Source: Streptomyces sp. SID13726 (GTDB taxonomy: Bacteria; Actinomycetota; Actinomycetes; Streptomycetales; Streptomycetaceae). From it: a stretch of 64,000 nucleotides of DNA. Positions within the stretch are counted from its first letter, which is position 1; the number at the start of each line of letters is the position of its first letter. Of the stretch, positions 8,595 to 17,947 are shown in pieces. The stretch is from assembly GCF_010548375.1 (NCBI RefSeq), contig NZ_JAAGLY010000006.1, positions 186,001-250,000 of the forward strand, given 5' to 3'. The notes beneath the pieces were generated by a model. That model ran no database searches. It saw only the letters and a list, made by a program, of their open reading frames with translations, and was not told the DNA's origin. Position numbers and translations under genes: made by a program.

Positions 8595-9383
8595 TTAGCC
8601 CTTCAGGTCCGCCCTGTCCCCCATCACCACCACGGGATGCCGGTCCGGATCGAGCGTGCGCAGCAGATGTCGCATCGCCGGCCTGGACACGCTCACGCAG
8701 GCCGACGTACCGCTGCCGTGGTCCATGTGCAGCCAGATGCCGCCGCCCTTCTCGTAACCCCCGGGCCGCGTCTGGTCGTTCGGGGCGGTGCCCCTGACCC
8801 GGTTGTAGTCGATGGCGATGACGTAGTCGAAGTCGTGCCAGTAGGACTTCGGCCACCAGCGCGGGGCCGCGATGCCCTCCGACCTCGTGTACGGCAGCCC
8901 CGAGCCGGGGTCCGGGAGCACCCCGCCCGCGTCGCTGAGCGTGAACACGCCCACGGGGCTGCGCTTGTCGCCCTCGTGGTGGTCGGTGGTCCAGCCCTTC
9001 TTGCCGTTGTGCGCGGGCCAGCCGCGGACACGGTCCCAGCCGGAGCCGCGCCTCGTGTAGAGCACGACGGTGGCGTCCGCGGAGTCCTTGCCGTCGCCGT
9101 AGACCACGACGACCTGACGGGAGTCGGCGGGGATACGGCGCTGGAGGCGGGGGCCGATGTCGGGGATGCGGCTGGGGTCGGCAGCAGGGATGCGGCTGGG
9201 CTCGGCGGCGGGGTCGTCCGCGGACTGGTCGGCTGGCTTGTCGGCGGCTCTGGTGTCTGCCTCGCCGGACTGTGCTCCGCCGGTGTCCGCCCGGCCTGGA
9301 CCACCGCACGCGCCCAGGAGGATCAGCAGCGCTGCCAGAACGGTCGTCGTCACCGCCGTACGCCGTGTGCCTCCGCATCGCAT
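8595..9383 (-). CDS. L,D-transpeptidase (YkuD-like) lipoprotein
   Basis: The 262-residue protein has a lipobox (LLGAC, cysteine near residue 28), so it should be anchored to the outer face of the membrane. A low-complexity Ala/Asp/Ser linker follows. The C-terminal half is YkuD-like: GDKRSPVGVFTLSDAGG, then GGGIWLHMDHGSGTSACVSVSRPAM, with a cysteine in the place of the catalytic nucleophile. L,D-transpeptidases make 3-3 crosslinks in peptidoglycan, abundant in Streptomyces. The HGSGTSAC arrangement departs from the textbook SHGC core, so it belongs to the divergent branch seen in secreted actinobacterial proteins. An alternative is a muramyl peptide carboxypeptidase of the same fold. Confidence 0.78.
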   Translation of the reverse strand: MRCGGTRRTAVTTTVLAALLILLGACGGPGRADTGGAQSGEADTRAADKPADQSADDPAAEPSRIPAADPSRIPDIGPRLQRRIPADSRQVVVVYGDGKDSADATVVLYTRRGSGWDRVRGWPAHNGKKGWTTDHHEGDKRSPVGVFTLSDAGGVLPDPGSGLPYTRSEGIAAPRWWPKSYWHDFDYVIAIDYNRVRGTAPNDQTRPGGYEKGGGIWLHMDHGSGTSACVSVSRPAMRHLLRTLDPDRHPVVVMGDRADLKG

Positions 9384-9565
9384 CGGTCCATCGTCGCACC
9401 GCGTCTCGCGGAAGGCCGACTCCGCGAGGGCAGCCGGTTCTGTACCCCGCGGCGGAAAACCTGTTGCCTCCGACCACGCTCTGACGCGAACCTTTCACGG
9501 TTTGCAGCCGCCGGGTGCGGCTCTCCCCCACCCCCCTGACACGAGCTACTGGGACGTCACACGTC

Positions 9566-11446
9566 ATGCAGATTCAAGACCTTCCGTACACCGACCCGGG
9601 AGTGCCGGACGCACGCTCGGGTCCCCGGTTCCTGTGGTGGCTCTTCAGGAATCAGCTGGGCGGACAGCTCAAGTCACTGGCCTGGGGACTCCTGCACTTC
9701 CTGTCCGTCTCGGCGCTGCCCTTCTGCGTCGGCGTGGCCGTCCAGGCGGTCGTCGACCACTCCGGCCGCCGACTCGCCCTCGCGGGCGGACTGCTGGCGC
9801 TGTGCTGTCTGGGCAACGCGCTCGGCGACACCTTCCTGCACCGCACCGCCGTCACCAACTGGATCACGGCCGCCGCGCGCGTCCAGCAGCTCCTCGCCCA
9901 CAAGGCCGCGAACCTGGGTTCGGCCCTGACCCGGCGGGTCGCGGCCGGCGAGGTCGTGGCCGTGTCCACCGGTGACGTCGAGAAGATCGGCTGGTTCGTG
10001 GAGGCCTGGTCGCGATTCACGGCGGCGGCGGTCACCGTCGTCGTGGTCTGCGCCGGGCTCGTCGTCTACCAGCCGGCGCTCGGCACGGTGGTCGCCGTGG
10101 GACTGCCGGTCATGGCGCTCGCGGTGCTGCCGCTGCTGCCCCGCGCGACCCGGCGCGCCGACTTCCAGCGGGAGAAGGCGGGCCGCGCCACCGAGCTGGC
10201 CTCCGACACGGTCGCCGGCCTGCGTGTCCTGCGCGGCATCGGCGGCGAGGAGCTGTTCCTCGACCGCTACCGCCGCGCCTCCCAGGAGGTCCGCCACGCT
10301 GCCGTGCGCAGCGCCCGAATGTGGTCCCTGATCTCCGCGATCCAGGTGCTGCTGCCCGGTCTGCTGCTGATCGCGGTCGTCTGGTACGGCGTCCACCTGG
10401 CCCGGCAGGGCCGCGTGGAGATCGGCGAACTGGTCGCCGTCTACAGCTCGGTCATGATCCTCACCTATCCGCTGCGGCACTTCGAGGAGATCGCCATGGC
10501 GTACTCCTTCTCCCGGCCGTCCGCCCAACGGGCCGCCCGGGTGCTGTCGCTGGAGCGCGCGGTCTCCGCCGAGGGCGCCCAGGGAACGACGGGTGACATG
10601 GACGGTGGCGTACGCCGGTCCGCTGCGGCGATTCAAGGCGCGGACGGGCTGCCGTCCGGGGATCTGTACGACCCGGCGACCGGTCTGCTCGCCCCTTCAG
10701 GACGGCTCACCGCAGTGGTGTGCGGCGACCCGGACACGGCGGGGGAACTGGCCGAGCGGCTCGGCGGGCACCCCTCGCAGGAGGGTACTTCCGTGCTGCT
10801 GGGCGGGGTGGCGCTGGACGAGTTGCCGCTCGACTCGGCGCGCACCGCGGTCCTGGTCCAGGACAAGGACCCGGTCCTGCTCTCCGGGACCCTGCGCGAC
10901 CTGCTCGACGTGCCCGCCTCGGGTGATGTCGACGCCGCGGAGGCGCTGGCCGCCGCGCAGTGCGAGGACGTGCTGGCCGCGCTGGTCCAGGGGTCCCTGG
11001 ACACCGAGGACCCGTTGGACGCGCGCGTCACCGAGCGCGGCCGGTCCCTCTCGGGCGGCCAGCGCCAGCGGCTCGCGCTGGCCCGGTCACTGCTGACCGA
11101 CCCGGAGGTCCTCGTCCTCGACGAACCGACCTCCGCCGTCGACTCGCACACCGAGGCACGGATCGCGGAGGGCGTACGGGAACTGCGCACCGGACGCACC
11201 ACCGTGGTGTTCACCTCCTCGCCGCTGCTCCTGGACCGCGCCGACCGGGTCGTGCTCGTCCACGAGGGCGAGGTCGCGGCGGTCGGCGTGCACCGTGAAC
11301 TGGTGCACAAGGAACCGCGGTACCGGGCGGTGGTGACCCGCGAGACGGACGAGGAGACCGCGCTGAACTCCGCACCGGACAAGCACGGCGTACACGGTGC
11401 GCACGACGTCCTGCACGAACTGGAAGAGATCGAGGAGACCGCATGA
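9566..11446 (+). CDS. ABC exporter subunit A, with degenerate Walker A and H-loop
   Basis: The 626-residue half-transporter has a membrane domain (about residues 40-330) fused to an ATPase. The ATPase keeps a perfect signature (SLSGGQRQRLALAR), Walker B (VLVLDEPTSAVD) and a Q-loop glutamine. The Walker A position, however, reads VVCGDPDTAGEL, without the lysine or GKS/T, and the H-loop reads VVFTSSPLLL, without histidine. It therefore cannot hydrolyse ATP at its own Walker A. The next gene has the complementary set of defects, so the two form an asymmetric heterodimer. ATG 9566 was chosen as the first codon before the conserved start of the domain; upstream SD support is weak. The two genes overlap by ATGA. 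Confidence 0.9.
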   Translation: MQIQDLPYTDPGVPDARSGPRFLWWLFRNQLGGQLKSLAWGLLHFLSVSALPFCVGVAVQAVVDHSGRRLALAGGLLALCCLGNALGDTFLHRTAVTNWITAAARVQQLLAHKAANLGSALTRRVAAGEVVAVSTGDVEKIGWFVEAWSRFTAAAVTVVVVCAGLVVYQPALGTVVAVGLPVMALAVLPLLPRATRRADFQREKAGRATELASDTVAGLRVLRGIGGEELFLDRYRRASQEVRHAAVRSARMWSLISAIQVLLPGLLLIAVVWYGVHLARQGRVEIGELVAVYSSVMILTYPLRHFEEIAMAYSFSRPSAQRAARVLSLERAVSAEGAQGTTGDMDGGVRRSAAAIQGADGLPSGDLYDPATGLLAPSGRLTAVVCGDPDTAGELAERLGGHPSQEGTSVLLGGVALDELPLDSARTAVLVQDKDPVLLSGTLRDLLDVPASGDVDAAEALAAAQCEDVLAALVQGSLDTEDPLDARVTERGRSLSGGQRQRLALARSLLTDPEVLVLDEPTSAVDSHTEARIAEGVRELRTGRTTVVFTSSPLLLDRADRVVLVHEGEVAAVGVHRELVHKEPRYRAVVTRETDEETALNSAPDKHGVHGAHDVLHELEEIEETA

Positions 11447-13224
11447 TCGGCGTGGCGCCACCGGCGTACGACCCGGCGGCACCGACGACGGCGAACACCC
11501 TGCCCGTCGGAGCCACCGCGACCGTACGCGCCTACGTGGCCGAACTGTTCCACCGGCACCGCCGTGCCTTCGTGCTGCTCGTCACCGTCAACACGGTCTC
11601 GGTCGTGGCCTCCATGGTCGGGCCCTGGCTCCTCGGCGACCTCGTCGAGCGGGTGTCGGACGGGGCCCGCGAACTCCATCTGGAGCTGACAGCCGGGCTG
11701 TTCGTGGTCGCGCTGGCCGTACAGGCCGTGTTCGTACGGCAGGTGCGGCTGCGCGGCGCGATGCTCGGCGAGCGGATGCTGGCCGACCTGCGCGAGGACT
11801 TCCTCATCCGGTCGGTCGGCCTGCCCCCGGGCGTACTGGAGCGAGCCGGGACCGGCGACCTGCTGTCCCGGATCACGACGGACATCGACCGGCTCGGCAA
11901 CGCCATGCGCGAGGCCGTGCCCCAGCTAGCGATCGGCGTGGTGTGGGCGGCCCTGCTGCTCGGCGGGCTCGTGATCACGGCACCGCCGCTGGCCGCCGCC
12001 GTCCTGCTCGCCCTGCCGGTCCTGGTGATCGGCTGCCGCTGGTACTTCAAGCGGGCGCCCTCCGCCTACCGCTCGGAGGCCGCCGGGTACGCCGCCGTGG
12101 CCGCCGCGCTCGCGGAGACCGTGGACGCCGGACGCACCGTCGAAGCGCACCGGCTCGGCGCGCGCCGCATCGAGCTGTCCGAACGGCGGATCAAGGAGTG
12201 GACCGCGTGGGAGCGGTACACGTTGTGGCTGCGGTCGGTGCTCTTCCCCTGCATCAACGTCAGCCACGTGATGATCCTTTCGTCGGTGCTGATGGTCGGC
12301 GGGGTGTTCGTGCTCCAGGGCTGGATCGGGGTCGGCCAGCTGACGACCGGCGCACTCATCGCGCAGATGCTGATCGACCCGGTCGGGCTGATCCTGCGCT
12401 GGTACGACGAGCTCCAGGTGGCCCAGGTGTCGCTGGCCCGGCTGGTGGGCGTACGGGAGGTCGAACCGGTCGCCGGGGACACGGGGCTCGCTCCCGACGG
12501 GCGGGACGTGCACGCGGACCGGGTGCACTTCGGGTACCTGGAGGGCGTGGACGTCCTGCGCAAGGTGTCCCTGGAGGTCGCGCCCGGCACCAGGCTGGCG
12601 CTCGTCGGTCCCTCGGGGGCCGGCAAGTCCACGCTGGGCCGCCTCCTTGCCGGGATCTACGCGCCCCGCGACGGCCGGGTCACCCTGGGCGGCGCCGAGC
12701 TGTCCCGGATGCCCGCCGAACGGGTCCGTGAGCACGTGGCCCTCGTCAACCAGGAGCACCACGTCTTCGTGGGCTCCCTGCGTGACAACCTCCTGCTCGC
12801 CCGCACGGACGCGACGGACGCCGAGCTCTGGGCGGCGCTGGGGGCGGTCGACGCGGACGGGTGGGCACGGGCGCTCGACGACGGCCTCGACTCCGAGGTC
12901 GGCTCGGGCGGCCTGACCGTCACCCCGGCCCAGGCCCAGCAGGTCGCGCTGGCCCGACTGGTACTGGCCGACCCGCACACGCTGGTCCTGGACGAGGCGA
13001 CGTCCCTGCTCGACCCCCGGGCGGCCCGTCACCTGGAACGCTCCCTGGCCCGCGTCCTCGACGGCCGCACCGTGGTCGCCATCGCCCACCGCCTCCACAC
13101 CGCCCACGACGCGGACGTCATCGCGGTCGTCGAGAACGGGCGGATCAGCGAGCTGGGCAGCCATGAGGAGCTGGTCGCGGCGGAGGGAGCGTATGCGGCG
13201 TTGTGGAGGTCTTGGCACGGGTGA
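11443..13224 (+). CDS. ABC exporter subunit B, with degenerate signature motif
   Basis: The 593-residue half-transporter has a membrane domain (about residues 35-320) and an ATPase with intact Walker A (GPSGAGKST), Q-loop, Walker B (LVLDEATSLLD) and H-loop (IAHRLHT). The signature motif is replaced by LTVTPAQAQQVALAR, without LSGGQ. Paired with subunit A, the composite site built from this Walker A and A's intact signature is complete. The other site lacks both Walker A and signature. This is the one-active-site design known from heterodimeric exporters such as TM287/288, taken further. The substrate is unknown. A four-base overlap with the upstream gene indicates coupled translation. Confidence 0.92.
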   Translation: MIGVAPPAYDPAAPTTANTLPVGATATVRAYVAELFHRHRRAFVLLVTVNTVSVVASMVGPWLLGDLVERVSDGARELHLELTAGLFVVALAVQAVFVRQVRLRGAMLGERMLADLREDFLIRSVGLPPGVLERAGTGDLLSRITTDIDRLGNAMREAVPQLAIGVVWAALLLGGLVITAPPLAAAVLLALPVLVIGCRWYFKRAPSAYRSEAAGYAAVAAALAETVDAGRTVEAHRLGARRIELSERRIKEWTAWERYTLWLRSVLFPCINVSHVMILSSVLMVGGVFVLQGWIGVGQLTTGALIAQMLIDPVGLILRWYDELQVAQVSLARLVGVREVEPVAGDTGLAPDGRDVHADRVHFGYLEGVDVLRKVSLEVAPGTRLALVGPSGAGKSTLGRLLAGIYAPRDGRVTLGGAELSRMPAERVREHVALVNQEHHVFVGSLRDNLLLARTDATDAELWAALGAVDADGWARALDDGLDSEVGSGGLTVTPAQAQQVALARLVLADPHTLVLDEATSLLDPRAARHLERSLARVLDGRTVVAIAHRLHTAHDADVIAVVENGRISELGSHEELVAAEGAYAALWRSWHG

Positions 13225-13602
13225 GGTGACGTGGGGCGGGGTGGGGTGGGGGGCCGGTTTGGGGGATTCGTTGGTCGAGGCCAAAGGGAAACCAGGGGCA
13301 CCCGAACCCCGACCAGCCCAACGCCCCCGCACGCACCCGGCGCCGCCCTGCCCGACGACAGGCTCGGCCTCAGCCAGGGTCCCAGCCCCGTCCCCGGCAC
13401 CTCCGCATCCCGCCTCAGCCTGCGCAGCGACCCCTTGGCGTTGCGCCGTCCCGAAGAGGGGTGGAAGGCTGGACAGCAGCACCGGCTCTGGGAGCGCCCG
13501 CGGACGGAACGGTCCGTCGGTGGGCGCGGCAAGTGCCCCGTGACTCCGTGACCCGCCCCGGGCCGCGTGGCACGGGCCCGTCCCCTTCACCTGGAGGTAC
13601 CC
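13225..13602. other. 378-bp intergenic region with a G-quadruplex-type tract
   Basis: I see no convincing gene here. Eight bases after the ABC stop there are four G runs of four or more (13233-13253) separated by single bases, then a further run at 13261-13265, on the coding strand. The rest is GC-rich with no obvious hairpin terminator. The 3' end carries the GGAGG site for the DUF5709 gene. Confidence 0.6.
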
Positions 13603-14073
13603 GTGGACAGCTCCGACGGATGGGGAGACGACGTCTACCAGCCCGACGGATCCGAGATCCAGGACGACGCGGGTCTGCTCGACGCGGAGGACACCCTGGA
13701 GGACGACGGAGTCGGTGACCCCCTCGACCGCGGCTGGTCCCCACCGGAGCGGCCCTGGGCGGTGGAGCACACCGGTGTGACGGCGGCGGAGCGCCGGCAG
13801 GGCGAGACGCTGGACCAGCGGCTCGCCGAGGAGACGCCCGACCTCGCCGCATCCGACGGCGACGGCCTCGGCGACTGCGACGGCACCGACGGCGAACTCC
13901 TGGACAACGAGGTCGGCGCCCTGCGCTCCGGTCGGCTCGTCGCCCCCGACGAGGGAGCCCACGAGGACGAGGAGAGCGCGCTGATCGCCACGGACGTGGG
14001 CATCGACGGTGCCGCGGCGTCCGCCGAGGAGGCCGCGATGCACATCGTCGACGAGGAGTCCCTGTCGGGCTGA
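13603..14073 (+). CDS. DUF5709 family acidic protein
   Basis: This 156-residue, strongly acidic, soluble protein has the DUF5709 pattern: DDVYQPDGSEIQDDAGLLDAEDTL, then LDRGWSPPERP and ETLDQRLAEETPD. The second half is enriched in Asp and Glu with an EESALIATDVGIDGAAASAEEAAMHIV ending. The family is widespread in actinobacteria and has no assigned function. GTG 13603 is chosen because GGAGG lies five bases before it. It precedes the type B L31 gene by 81 bases on the same strand and may be co-transcribed. Confidence 0.85.
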   Translation: MDSSDGWGDDVYQPDGSEIQDDAGLLDAEDTLEDDGVGDPLDRGWSPPERPWAVEHTGVTAAERRQGETLDQRLAEETPDLAASDGDGLGDCDGTDGELLDNEVGALRSGRLVAPDEGAHEDEESALIATDVGIDGAAASAEEAAMHIVDEESLSG

Positions 14074-14154
14074 CCGCCCGGGAACCACCCCACGTGCCGC
14101 CCAACCTGCCGTCCCGCCCGCCGTTCCGTACGCCGTCCAGTCCGAGGAGCATCC

Positions 14155-14415
14155 ATGCAGCAGGACAAGCACCCCGACTACCGCCCGGTCGTCTTCCGGG
14201 ACCGCGCCGCCGGCTACGCGTTCCTGACCCGGTCCACCGCGAACAGCGACCAGACCATCGAGTGGGACGACGGCGAGACGTACCCCGTGGTGGACGTGGA
14301 GATCTCCTCCGAGAGCCACCCCTTCTACACCGGCAAGGCGCGGACGGTGGACTCCGAGGGCCGTATCGCGCAGTTCGAGCGGCGGTACGGGGGCGGCACC
14401 GGCCAGGACGGCTGA
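14155..14415 (+). CDS. rpmE2: 50S ribosomal protein L31 type B
   Basis: The 86-residue protein is a clear type B L31: it starts MQQDKHPDYRPVVFRD and contains a SHPFYTGKARTVDSEGRIAQFERRYG core. It lacks the CxxC zinc ligands of the housekeeping type A protein. Such paralogues replace zinc-bound L31 when zinc is scarce and release zinc from ribosomes; in Streptomyces some copies are Zur-controlled. I see no obvious Zur box immediately upstream, so control by zinc is not supported here. GAGGAG lies five bases before the ATG. Confidence 0.95.
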   Translation: MQQDKHPDYRPVVFRDRAAGYAFLTRSTANSDQTIEWDDGETYPVVDVEISSESHPFYTGKARTVDSEGRIAQFERRYGGGTGQDG

Positions 14416-14456
14416 CCGCCCGGCCGAAGCCGCCCCGGCGCTCCCGCGCCCCGGAC

Positions 14457-15251
14457 TCAGATGAAGTTGAGCGCCGCCGCGCAGCCCACCCCGCCGAGCA
14501 GCATGAACGCCGGCATCAGCACCTTCAGCTCGACCCAACTGCCCGCGCGGAACCGCATGGCCTTCGGCGGGCCGATCGGGTACCAGCGCTTGCGGCCCAC
14601 CGGGATGGGCCACAGGATCGGGCAGCCGGAGACCGTCAGCGCGTCCCCGATGTCGTGCACGAGCGCGCCCAGCACGACCGGCAGCCCCAACCACAGGTAC
14701 TCCTGGCCCGGCTGGGTGAACAGCCAGTCCGAGCCGTTGCCCGGCTTGTCCAGGACACCCGCGATGATCCACGCGCTGGTCGCGGCCAGCAGCCAGACCA
14801 GGACGTCGGCGCTGGAGCCGCGGGTCGCCCGCCACAGCAGACCCTCGATGGCCAGCACCATGTGCACGAACAGGATCCCCAGCACCGCCCACCGGCCACC
14901 GGTGATCGCCGCCACCGAGCAGCCCGCGCCGATCAGCGCGGCCCACAGCCAGGTGTGCGTGAGCGTCCGGTGCCCACCAGAGCGGCGCGGGTCGCCCTGC
15001 TTCCTGGTGGCCTTGTAGACGGCGTACGAGAGTTTGTCGACGATCTCGCACAGGCCCCGTGAGACCGGCCCGAAGGCCCGCGAGATCGTCGCCGCCTTGT
15101 GGTCCAGGTCGGGAGCGAGCGCGGCGCCCGCGCAGATCAGGGCTCCTGCCAGCAGTACGGGCCACGGCATGGTGTGCCCCGCGGCGGCGGCCGCCGCTCC
15201 GACGCCGAGCCAGGCTGCGGCGCCCGACAGAGAGTGTGCTGGTCCCATCAT
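14457..15251 (-). CDS. Membrane-bound metal-dependent hydrolase, DUF457/YdjM-like
   Basis: The 264-residue protein of four to six membrane segments starts MMGPAHSLSGAAAWLG. It has the histidine and aspartate positions of the YdjM/DUF457 family: PAHS near the N-terminus, LAPDLDH, GGHRTLTHT and GALVHDIGDALT. These suggest a membrane-embedded metal site facing the cytoplasm. Function is not established in any member that I can name with certainty. An ATG at 15269 would add six residues, but its SD is too close; 15251 is preferred. It is divergent from the helicase gene with 145 bases between. Confidence 0.78.
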   Translation of the reverse strand: MMGPAHSLSGAAAWLGVGAAAAAAGHTMPWPVLLAGALICAGAALAPDLDHKAATISRAFGPVSRGLCEIVDKLSYAVYKATRKQGDPRRSGGHRTLTHTWLWAALIGAGCSVAAITGGRWAVLGILFVHMVLAIEGLLWRATRGSSADVLVWLLAATSAWIIAGVLDKPGNGSDWLFTQPGQEYLWLGLPVVLGALVHDIGDALTVSGCPILWPIPVGRKRWYPIGPPKAMRFRAGSWVELKVLMPAFMLLGGVGCAAALNFI

Positions 15252-15396
15252 CGGCGTTGCCCGCCCCATTCCTCGTGTGCCACTGTCCAGTTGACCGGCC
15301 GCGCTGACGCTCCGTCGGCGACACAGCGTACTGCTCGTGATCTTCGGGCTCGCATCCGATTCCCCTCTCAGGCGTCCGGGCAGGCAAGATGGGTGG

Positions 15397-17910
15397 GTGA
15401 CCCTCATCGATCAGCTGCCGCCGACCGCCGACCCCGACGCCCTCTACGAAGCCTTCGAGTCGTGGGCCGAGGAGCGCGGTCTCACGCTCTACCCCCATCA
15501 GGAGGAGGCGCTGATCGAGGTGGTCTCCGGCGCGAACGTGATCGTGTCGACGCCCACCGGGTCCGGCAAGAGCATGATCGCGGCGGGCGCGCACTTCGCG
15601 GCGCTCGCCCGGGACGAGGTCACCTTCTACACGGCTCCGATCAAGGCGCTCGTCTCGGAGAAGTTCTTCGAGCTGTGCAAGATGTTCGGCACCGAGAACG
15701 TCGGCATGCTGACCGGCGACGCCTCGGTCAACTCCGACGCTCCCGTCATCTGCTGCACCGCCGAGGTGCTCGCGTCGATCGCGCTGCGCGACGGCAAGCA
15801 GGCCGACGTCGGCCAGGTCGTCATGGACGAGTTCCACTTCTACGCCGAGGCGGACCGCGGCTGGGCCTGGCAGATCCCCATCCTGGAGCTGCCGCAGGCG
15901 CAGTTCGTGCTGATGTCGGCCACGCTCGGCGACGTCTCGATGTTCGAGAAGGACCTGACCCGGCGCACCGGCAGGCCGACGTCGGTGGTCCGCTCGGCGA
16001 CCCGCCCCGTGCCGCTCTCCTACGAGTACAAGCTGACCCCGCTCACCGAGACCCTGACGGAACTCCTGGAGACGAAGCAGGCGCCCGTCTACATCGTGCA
16101 CTTCACGCAGGCGCAGGCCGTGGAGCGGGCGCAGGCGCTGATGAGCATCAACATGTGCTCGCGCGAGGAGAAGGACCAGATCGCCGAGCTGATCGGCAAC
16201 TTCCGCTTCACCACCAAGTTCGGCCGCAACCTCTCCCGTTACGTCCGCCACGGCATCGGGGTCCACCACGCCGGCATGCTGCCCAAGTACCGGCGGCTGG
16301 TGGAGAAGCTCGCGCAGGCCGGTCTGCTGAAGGTCATCTGCGGCACGGACACCCTCGGCGTCGGCGTCAACGTACCGATCCGCACAGTGCTGTTCACCGC
16401 GCTCACCAAGTACGACGGCAACCGCGTCCGCACCCTGCGGGCCCGAGAGTTCCACCAGATCGCGGGGCGGGCCGGACGGGCGGGCTTCGACACGGCGGGC
16501 TTCGTCGTCGCGCAGGCCCCCGAGCACGTCATCGAGAACGAGAAGGCGCTCGCCAAGGCGGGCGACGATCCGAAGAAGCGCCGCAAGGTGGTCCGCAAGA
16601 AGGCACCCGAGGGATTCGTCGCCTGGTCGGAGACCACCTTCGAGAAGCTCATCGCCTCCGAACCGGAGCCGCTGACCTCCCGCTTCCGGGTGACCCACAC
16701 CATGCTGCTGTCGGTGATCGCGCGTCCGGGCAACGCCTTCGAGGCGATGCGGCACCTCCTGGAGGACAACCACGAGCCGCGCAAGCAGCAGTTGCGGCAC
16801 ATCCGGCGGGCCATCGCCATCTACCGCTCGCTGCTGGACGGCGGCATCGTCGAGAAGCTCGACGAGCCCGACGCCAACGGCCGGATCGTCCGTCTCACCG
16901 TGGACCTCCAGCAGGACTTCGCGCTCAACCAGCCGCTGTCCACGTTCGCGCTCGCCGCGTTCGAGCTGCTCGACCCCGAATCGCCGTCCTACGCCCTGGA
17001 CATGGTGTCCGTCGTCGAGTCCACTCTGGACGATCCCCGCCAGATCCTCGTCGCCCAGCTGAACAAGGCGAAGGGCGAGGCCGTGGCCGCGATGAAGGCG
17101 GACGGCGTGGAGTACGAGGAGCGCATGGAGCGGCTCCAGGACGTCTCGTACCCGAAGCCCCTGGAGGAGCTGCTCTTCCACGCGTACAACACGTACCGCA
17201 AGAGTCACCCGTGGGTCGGCGACCATCCGCTCTCCCCGAAGTCCGTCATCCGTGACATGTACGAACGGGCCATGTCCTTCACGGAGTTGGTGTCCTTCTA
17301 CGAGCTTGCCCGCACCGAGGGCATTGTCCTGCGCTACCTCGCCAGTGCCTACAAGGCGCTCGACCACAACATCCCTGACGACCTGAAGTCCGAGGATCTC
17401 CAGGACCTCATCGAGTGGCTCGGGGAGACGGTCCGTCAGGTCGACTCCAGTCTGCTGGACGAGTGGGAGCAGCTCGCCAACCCGGAGGAGATGACCGCCG
17501 AGGAGGCCCGGGAGCGGGCCGACGAGGTCAAGCCGGTCACCACCAACGCCCGCGCCTTCCGCGTCCTGGTCCGCAACGCCCTGTTCCGCCGTGTCGAACT
17601 CGCCGCCCTGGACCAGGTCGAGGAGCTGGGCGAGATGGACGCGGACGCCGGCTGGGACGCCGAGGCGTGGGGCGAGGCGATGGACAAGTACTGGGACGAG
17701 TACGACGACCTCGGCACCGGGCCCGACGCCCGCGGCCCGAAGTTGCTGCGGATCGAGGAGGAGCCGCAGAACAAGCTGTGGCGCGTCCGGCAGACCTTCG
17801 CCGACCCGAACGGCGACCACGACTGGGGCATCAGCGCGGAGATCGACCTCGCCGCCTCCGACGCGGAGGGCCGCGCGGTCGTCCGGGTCACCGACGTCGG
17901 CCAGCTGTGA
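15397..17910 (+). CDS. DEAD/DEAH-type helicase with DUF3516 C-terminal region
   Basis: The 837-residue superfamily 2 helicase is Ski2/HelY-like. Walker A (STPTGSGKSM) lies near residue 54, motif II is DEFH rather than DEAH (near 145), SATLG follows, and motif VI is QIAGRAGRAGFD (near 355). The long C-terminal half, ending WRVRQTFADPNGDHDWGISAEIDL, matches the actinobacterial DUF3516 region. An RNA-unwinding or RNA-turnover role is likely but unproven. GTG 15397 gives the conserved start VTLIDQLPPTADPD; its SD is weak. TesB follows 37 bases later and may be in the same transcript. Confidence 0.9.
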   Translation: MTLIDQLPPTADPDALYEAFESWAEERGLTLYPHQEEALIEVVSGANVIVSTPTGSGKSMIAAGAHFAALARDEVTFYTAPIKALVSEKFFELCKMFGTENVGMLTGDASVNSDAPVICCTAEVLASIALRDGKQADVGQVVMDEFHFYAEADRGWAWQIPILELPQAQFVLMSATLGDVSMFEKDLTRRTGRPTSVVRSATRPVPLSYEYKLTPLTETLTELLETKQAPVYIVHFTQAQAVERAQALMSINMCSREEKDQIAELIGNFRFTTKFGRNLSRYVRHGIGVHHAGMLPKYRRLVEKLAQAGLLKVICGTDTLGVGVNVPIRTVLFTALTKYDGNRVRTLRAREFHQIAGRAGRAGFDTAGFVVAQAPEHVIENEKALAKAGDDPKKRRKVVRKKAPEGFVAWSETTFEKLIASEPEPLTSRFRVTHTMLLSVIARPGNAFEAMRHLLEDNHEPRKQQLRHIRRAIAIYRSLLDGGIVEKLDEPDANGRIVRLTVDLQQDFALNQPLSTFALAAFELLDPESPSYALDMVSVVESTLDDPRQILVAQLNKAKGEAVAAMKADGVEYEERMERLQDVSYPKPLEELLFHAYNTYRKSHPWVGDHPLSPKSVIRDMYERAMSFTELVSFYELARTEGIVLRYLASAYKALDHNIPDDLKSEDLQDLIEWLGETVRQVDSSLLDEWEQLANPEEMTAEEARERADEVKPVTTNARAFRVLVRNALFRRVELAALDQVEELGEMDADAGWDAEAWGEAMDKYWDEYDDLGTGPDARGPKLLRIEEEPQNKLWRVRQTFADPNGDHDWGISAEIDLAASDAEGRAVVRVTDVGQL

Positions 17911-17947
17911 GCCACAGGTCAGTCGTGAGCCAAGGAGAATCCCACCC

